This document shows positions 62,105 through 64,000 of a DNA stretch of 64,000 bases, in pieces (position 1 is the stretch's first letter; the number at the start of each line of letters is the position of its first letter). Location: assembly GCA_964530825.1 (NCBI GenBank), contig CAZHCA010000001.1, forward strand, positions 310,001 to 374,000, in the 5' to 3' direction. The notes under the pieces were generated by a model, which was not told the DNA's origin, did no database searches, and worked only from the letters and a program-made list of their open reading frames with translations. The stretch comes from CAZHCA01 sp964530825 (GTDB lineage Bacteria; Bacteroidota; Bacteroidia; Chitinophagales; Saprospiraceae). A program made the position numbers and the translations under genes.

Positions 62105-62138
62105 GCGCCGTTGCCAACTCAGTGGTTGGTACCGGCGC
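62105..62138 (+). other. Hairpin in the rpoB-rpoC gap
   Basis: GC-rich stem with arms 62105-62118 and 62125-62138 (14 positions, one mismatch, one G-U pair) and a TCAGTG loop, not followed by a T tract. Likely an RNA stability or processing element rather than a terminator, since rpoC must be expressed with rpoB. Confidence 0.6.
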
Positions 62139-62169
62139 TCGCTTTCCATAACCCAATAGAGGAATCGGT

Positions 62170-64000
62170 ATGCCATTTAAAAAGAAAAATCAAATCCAGA
62201 AGCAGAACTTCGACAGCATCACGATCAGTCTGGCTTCTCCCGACGAAATCCTGGAGCGTTCGTATGGGGAAGTGTTGAAGCCCGAGACGATCAACTACCG
62301 GTCCTATAAACCGGAACGTGATGGGTTGTTCTGCGAGCGGATCTTCGGTCCGGTTAAGGACTACGAGTGCTACTGTGGTAAGTATAAGCGGATTCGCTAC
62401 AAGGGTATTGTCTGCGACCGCTGTGGGGTAGAAGTTACCGAGAAAAAAGTGCGGCGGGAACGCATGGGCCATATCAAACTGGTGGTGCCTGTGGTACACA
62501 TCTGGTTTTTCAAGTCGCTTCCCAATAAAATTGGCTACCTGCTGGGATTGTCATCCAAGAAGTTGGAGTCGATCATCTACTACGAACGCTACGTCGTCGT
62601 TCAGCCTGGGCTGAAAGAAGATGAAGGCATCTCCAAAATGGATCTGCTGACGGAAGAAGAATACCTGGATATCCTGGAGACCCTTCCGCCCGAGAACCAA
62701 ATGCTGGAAGAGACCGATCCCAACCGCTTTATCGCCAAGATGGGTGCCGATGCGGTACGCGATCTGTTGATGCGTATTGACCTGGATCAGTTGTCTTACG
62801 ATCTGCGCCACCAGGCGGCCAACGAAACTTCTCAGCAACGTAAATCAGAAGCCCTCAAGCGCTTGCGCGTGGTCGAGGCTTTCCGCGACGGTCTTTCCCG
62901 CATGGAAAATCGCCCGGAGTGGGCCGTTATTCAATATTTGCCGGTCATTCCGCCGGAGCTGCGCCCACTGGTACCGCTGGATGGCGGTCGCTTTGCCAGC
63001 TCGGATCTCAACGACCTGTACCGCCGGGTAATTATCCGAAACAATCGCCTGAAGCGCCTGCTGGAGATCAAAGCGCCCGAGGTGATTCTGCGCAACGAGA
63101 AACGCATGCTGCAAGAGGCAGTTGATTCGCTTTTTGACAACTCGCGTAAATCCAACGCGGTAAAAGCGGAGGGCGGTCGCGCATTAAAATCGCTAAGCGA
63201 CATTCTGAAAGGTAAGCAAGGCCGCTTCCGTCAGAATCTGCTCGGTAAGCGGGTCGACTACTCCGGCCGTTCGGTGATTGTGGTCGGTCCGACGCTGAAA
63301 CTGCACGAGTGCGGTATTCCGAAAGCGATGGCTGCCGAGCTCTTCAAACCGTTCATTATTCGCAAACTGATTGAACGCGGCATCGTAAAAACCGTCAAAT
63401 CAGCCAAAAAACTGGTCGATCGCAAGGATCCGGTCATTTGGGAGATTTTGGAAAACATCCTGAAGGGCCACCCGGTACTTTTGAACCGGGCTCCGACCCT
63501 GCACCGCCTGTCAATTCAGGCTTTCCAGCCCAAGCTGATCGAAGGTAAGGCCATTCAACTGCATCCGTTGGTGTGTGGCGCTTTCAATGCCGACTTTGAT
63601 GGCGACCAGATGGCGGTACACGTGCCGCTCAGCCAGGCTGCTATTCTGGAAGGACAGATGCTTATGCTGGCATCGCACAATATGCTGAACCCACAAAATG
63701 GTTCGCCGATTACCTTGCCCTCCCAGGATATGGTTCTTGGCCTTTACTACATTACTAAAGAGCGCCGCTCTACGGAGGCGCTGCCCGTAAAAGGCCAAGA
63801 CCGCAAGTTCTACTCGGCTGAGGAGGTTATTATTGCTTACAACGAAGAGAAAGTAGATTTGCACGCACCCATCAAAGTGCGCGCCAAGGTAGAGGATGAA
63901 AACGGTGAGTTTGCAATGCGCCTCGTCGATACCACCGTAGGTCGCGTACTTTTCAATGAGGTGGTACCCGAGCATGTACCCTTCGTAAATGTGCTGCTGA
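62170..64000 (+). CDS. rpoC: DNA-directed RNA polymerase subunit beta' (cut by window edge)
   Basis: Largest RNA polymerase subunit; about 610 codons are visible and the frame runs off the right edge. Start MPFKKKNQIQKQNFDSITISLASPDEILERSYGEVLKPETINYRSYKPERDG. The zinc ribbon CYCGKYKRIRYKGIVCDRCG, the clamp/rudder region QGRFRQNLLGKRVDYSGRSVIVVGPTLK and the catalytic NADFDGDQMAVHVP (Asp475, Asp477, Asp479) are intact. 79 bases after rpoB, in the same operon. Confidence 0.98.
   Translation, partial: MPFKKKNQIQKQNFDSITISLASPDEILERSYGEVLKPETINYRSYKPERDGLFCERIFGPVKDYECYCGKYKRIRYKGIVCDRCGVEVTEKKVRRERMGHIKLVVPVVHIWFFKSLPNKIGYLLGLSSKKLESIIYYERYVVVQPGLKEDEGISKMDLLTEEEYLDILETLPPENQMLEETDPNRFIAKMGADAVRDLLMRIDLDQLSYDLRHQAANETSQQRKSEALKRLRVVEAFRDGLSRMENRPEWAVIQYLPVIPPELRPLVPLDGGRFASSDLNDLYRRVIIRNNRLKRLLEIKAPEVILRNEKRMLQEAVDSLFDNSRKSNAVKAEGGRALKSLSDILKGKQGRFRQNLLGKRVDYSGRSVIVVGPTLKLHECGIPKAMAAELFKPFIIRKLIERGIVKTVKSAKKLVDRKDPVIWEILENILKGHPVLLNRAPTLHRLSIQAFQPKLIEGKAIQLHPLVCGAFNADFDGDQMAVHVPLSQAAILEGQMLMLASHNMLNPQNGSPITLPSQDMVLGLYYITKERRSTEALPVKGQDRKFYSAEEVIIAYNEEKVDLHAPIKVRAKVEDENGEFAMRLVDTTVGRVLFNEVVPEHVPFVNVLL

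Overview
The window is ordinary chromosomal DNA from a member of the Bacteroidota, most likely the Saprospiria (Lewinella-like). The reasons are a SusC/SusD pair, a type IX secretion plug protein, a gliding-motility-type C-terminal domain on a secreted lamin-tail protein, DUF4105/DUF5777 proteins, promoters of the TTTG-N19-TAnnTTTG type, and weak Shine-Dalgarno sites. Class assignment is inference from gene content, not from a tree. No transposase, phage gene, CRISPR array or rRNA is visible.

Left part (1-14.7 kb): a sigma-54 activator cut by the window edge, a DUF4105 envelope protein, a RimK ligase paired with a zinc deacylase, PepSY and DUF2157 membrane proteins, a secreted P1 peptidase, and a TetR-TolC-adaptor-RND permease efflux operon. 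Middle-left (15-33.4 kb): pdxH, bacilliredoxin, a three-gene cytochrome c/beta-barrel set, a second adaptor-TolC pair joined to a DUF2064 transferase, the T9SS plug gene, mpg-guaB, tadA, pcm, a phosphohexomutase, a GNAT enzyme, diacylglycerol kinase and a large secreted lamin-tail protein.

Middle-right (33.6-52.6 kb): asd, a coiled-coil protein, a 650-base intergenic region rich in repeats and hairpins (the most puzzling stretch of the window), a histone-deacetylase-family enzyme divergent from lysS, a lipoprotein, a WG-repeat protein, the CPBP protease-cdsA-psd operon, pdxJ, an orphan SusC/SusD pair, two tandem paralogous secreted proteins, a Xer recombinase and the hibernation factor gene.

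Right part (52.6-64 kb): one long translation/transcription operon in the order tRNA-Thr, tRNA-Tyr, tRNA-Gly, tRNA-Thr, tuf, tRNA-Trp, secE, nusG, rplK, rplA, rplJ, rplL, rpoB, rpoC (cut by the right edge). It begins with a near-ideal Bacteroidota promoter and holds strong RNA hairpins at the tuf/tRNA-Trp, rplL/rpoB and rpoB/rpoC junctions.

No clearly new multi-gene system was found. The best leads are the repeat/hairpin region at 36.3-36.9 kb, a possible small RNA upstream of pdxH, a possible leaderless guaB mRNA, and several uncharacterised envelope proteins.
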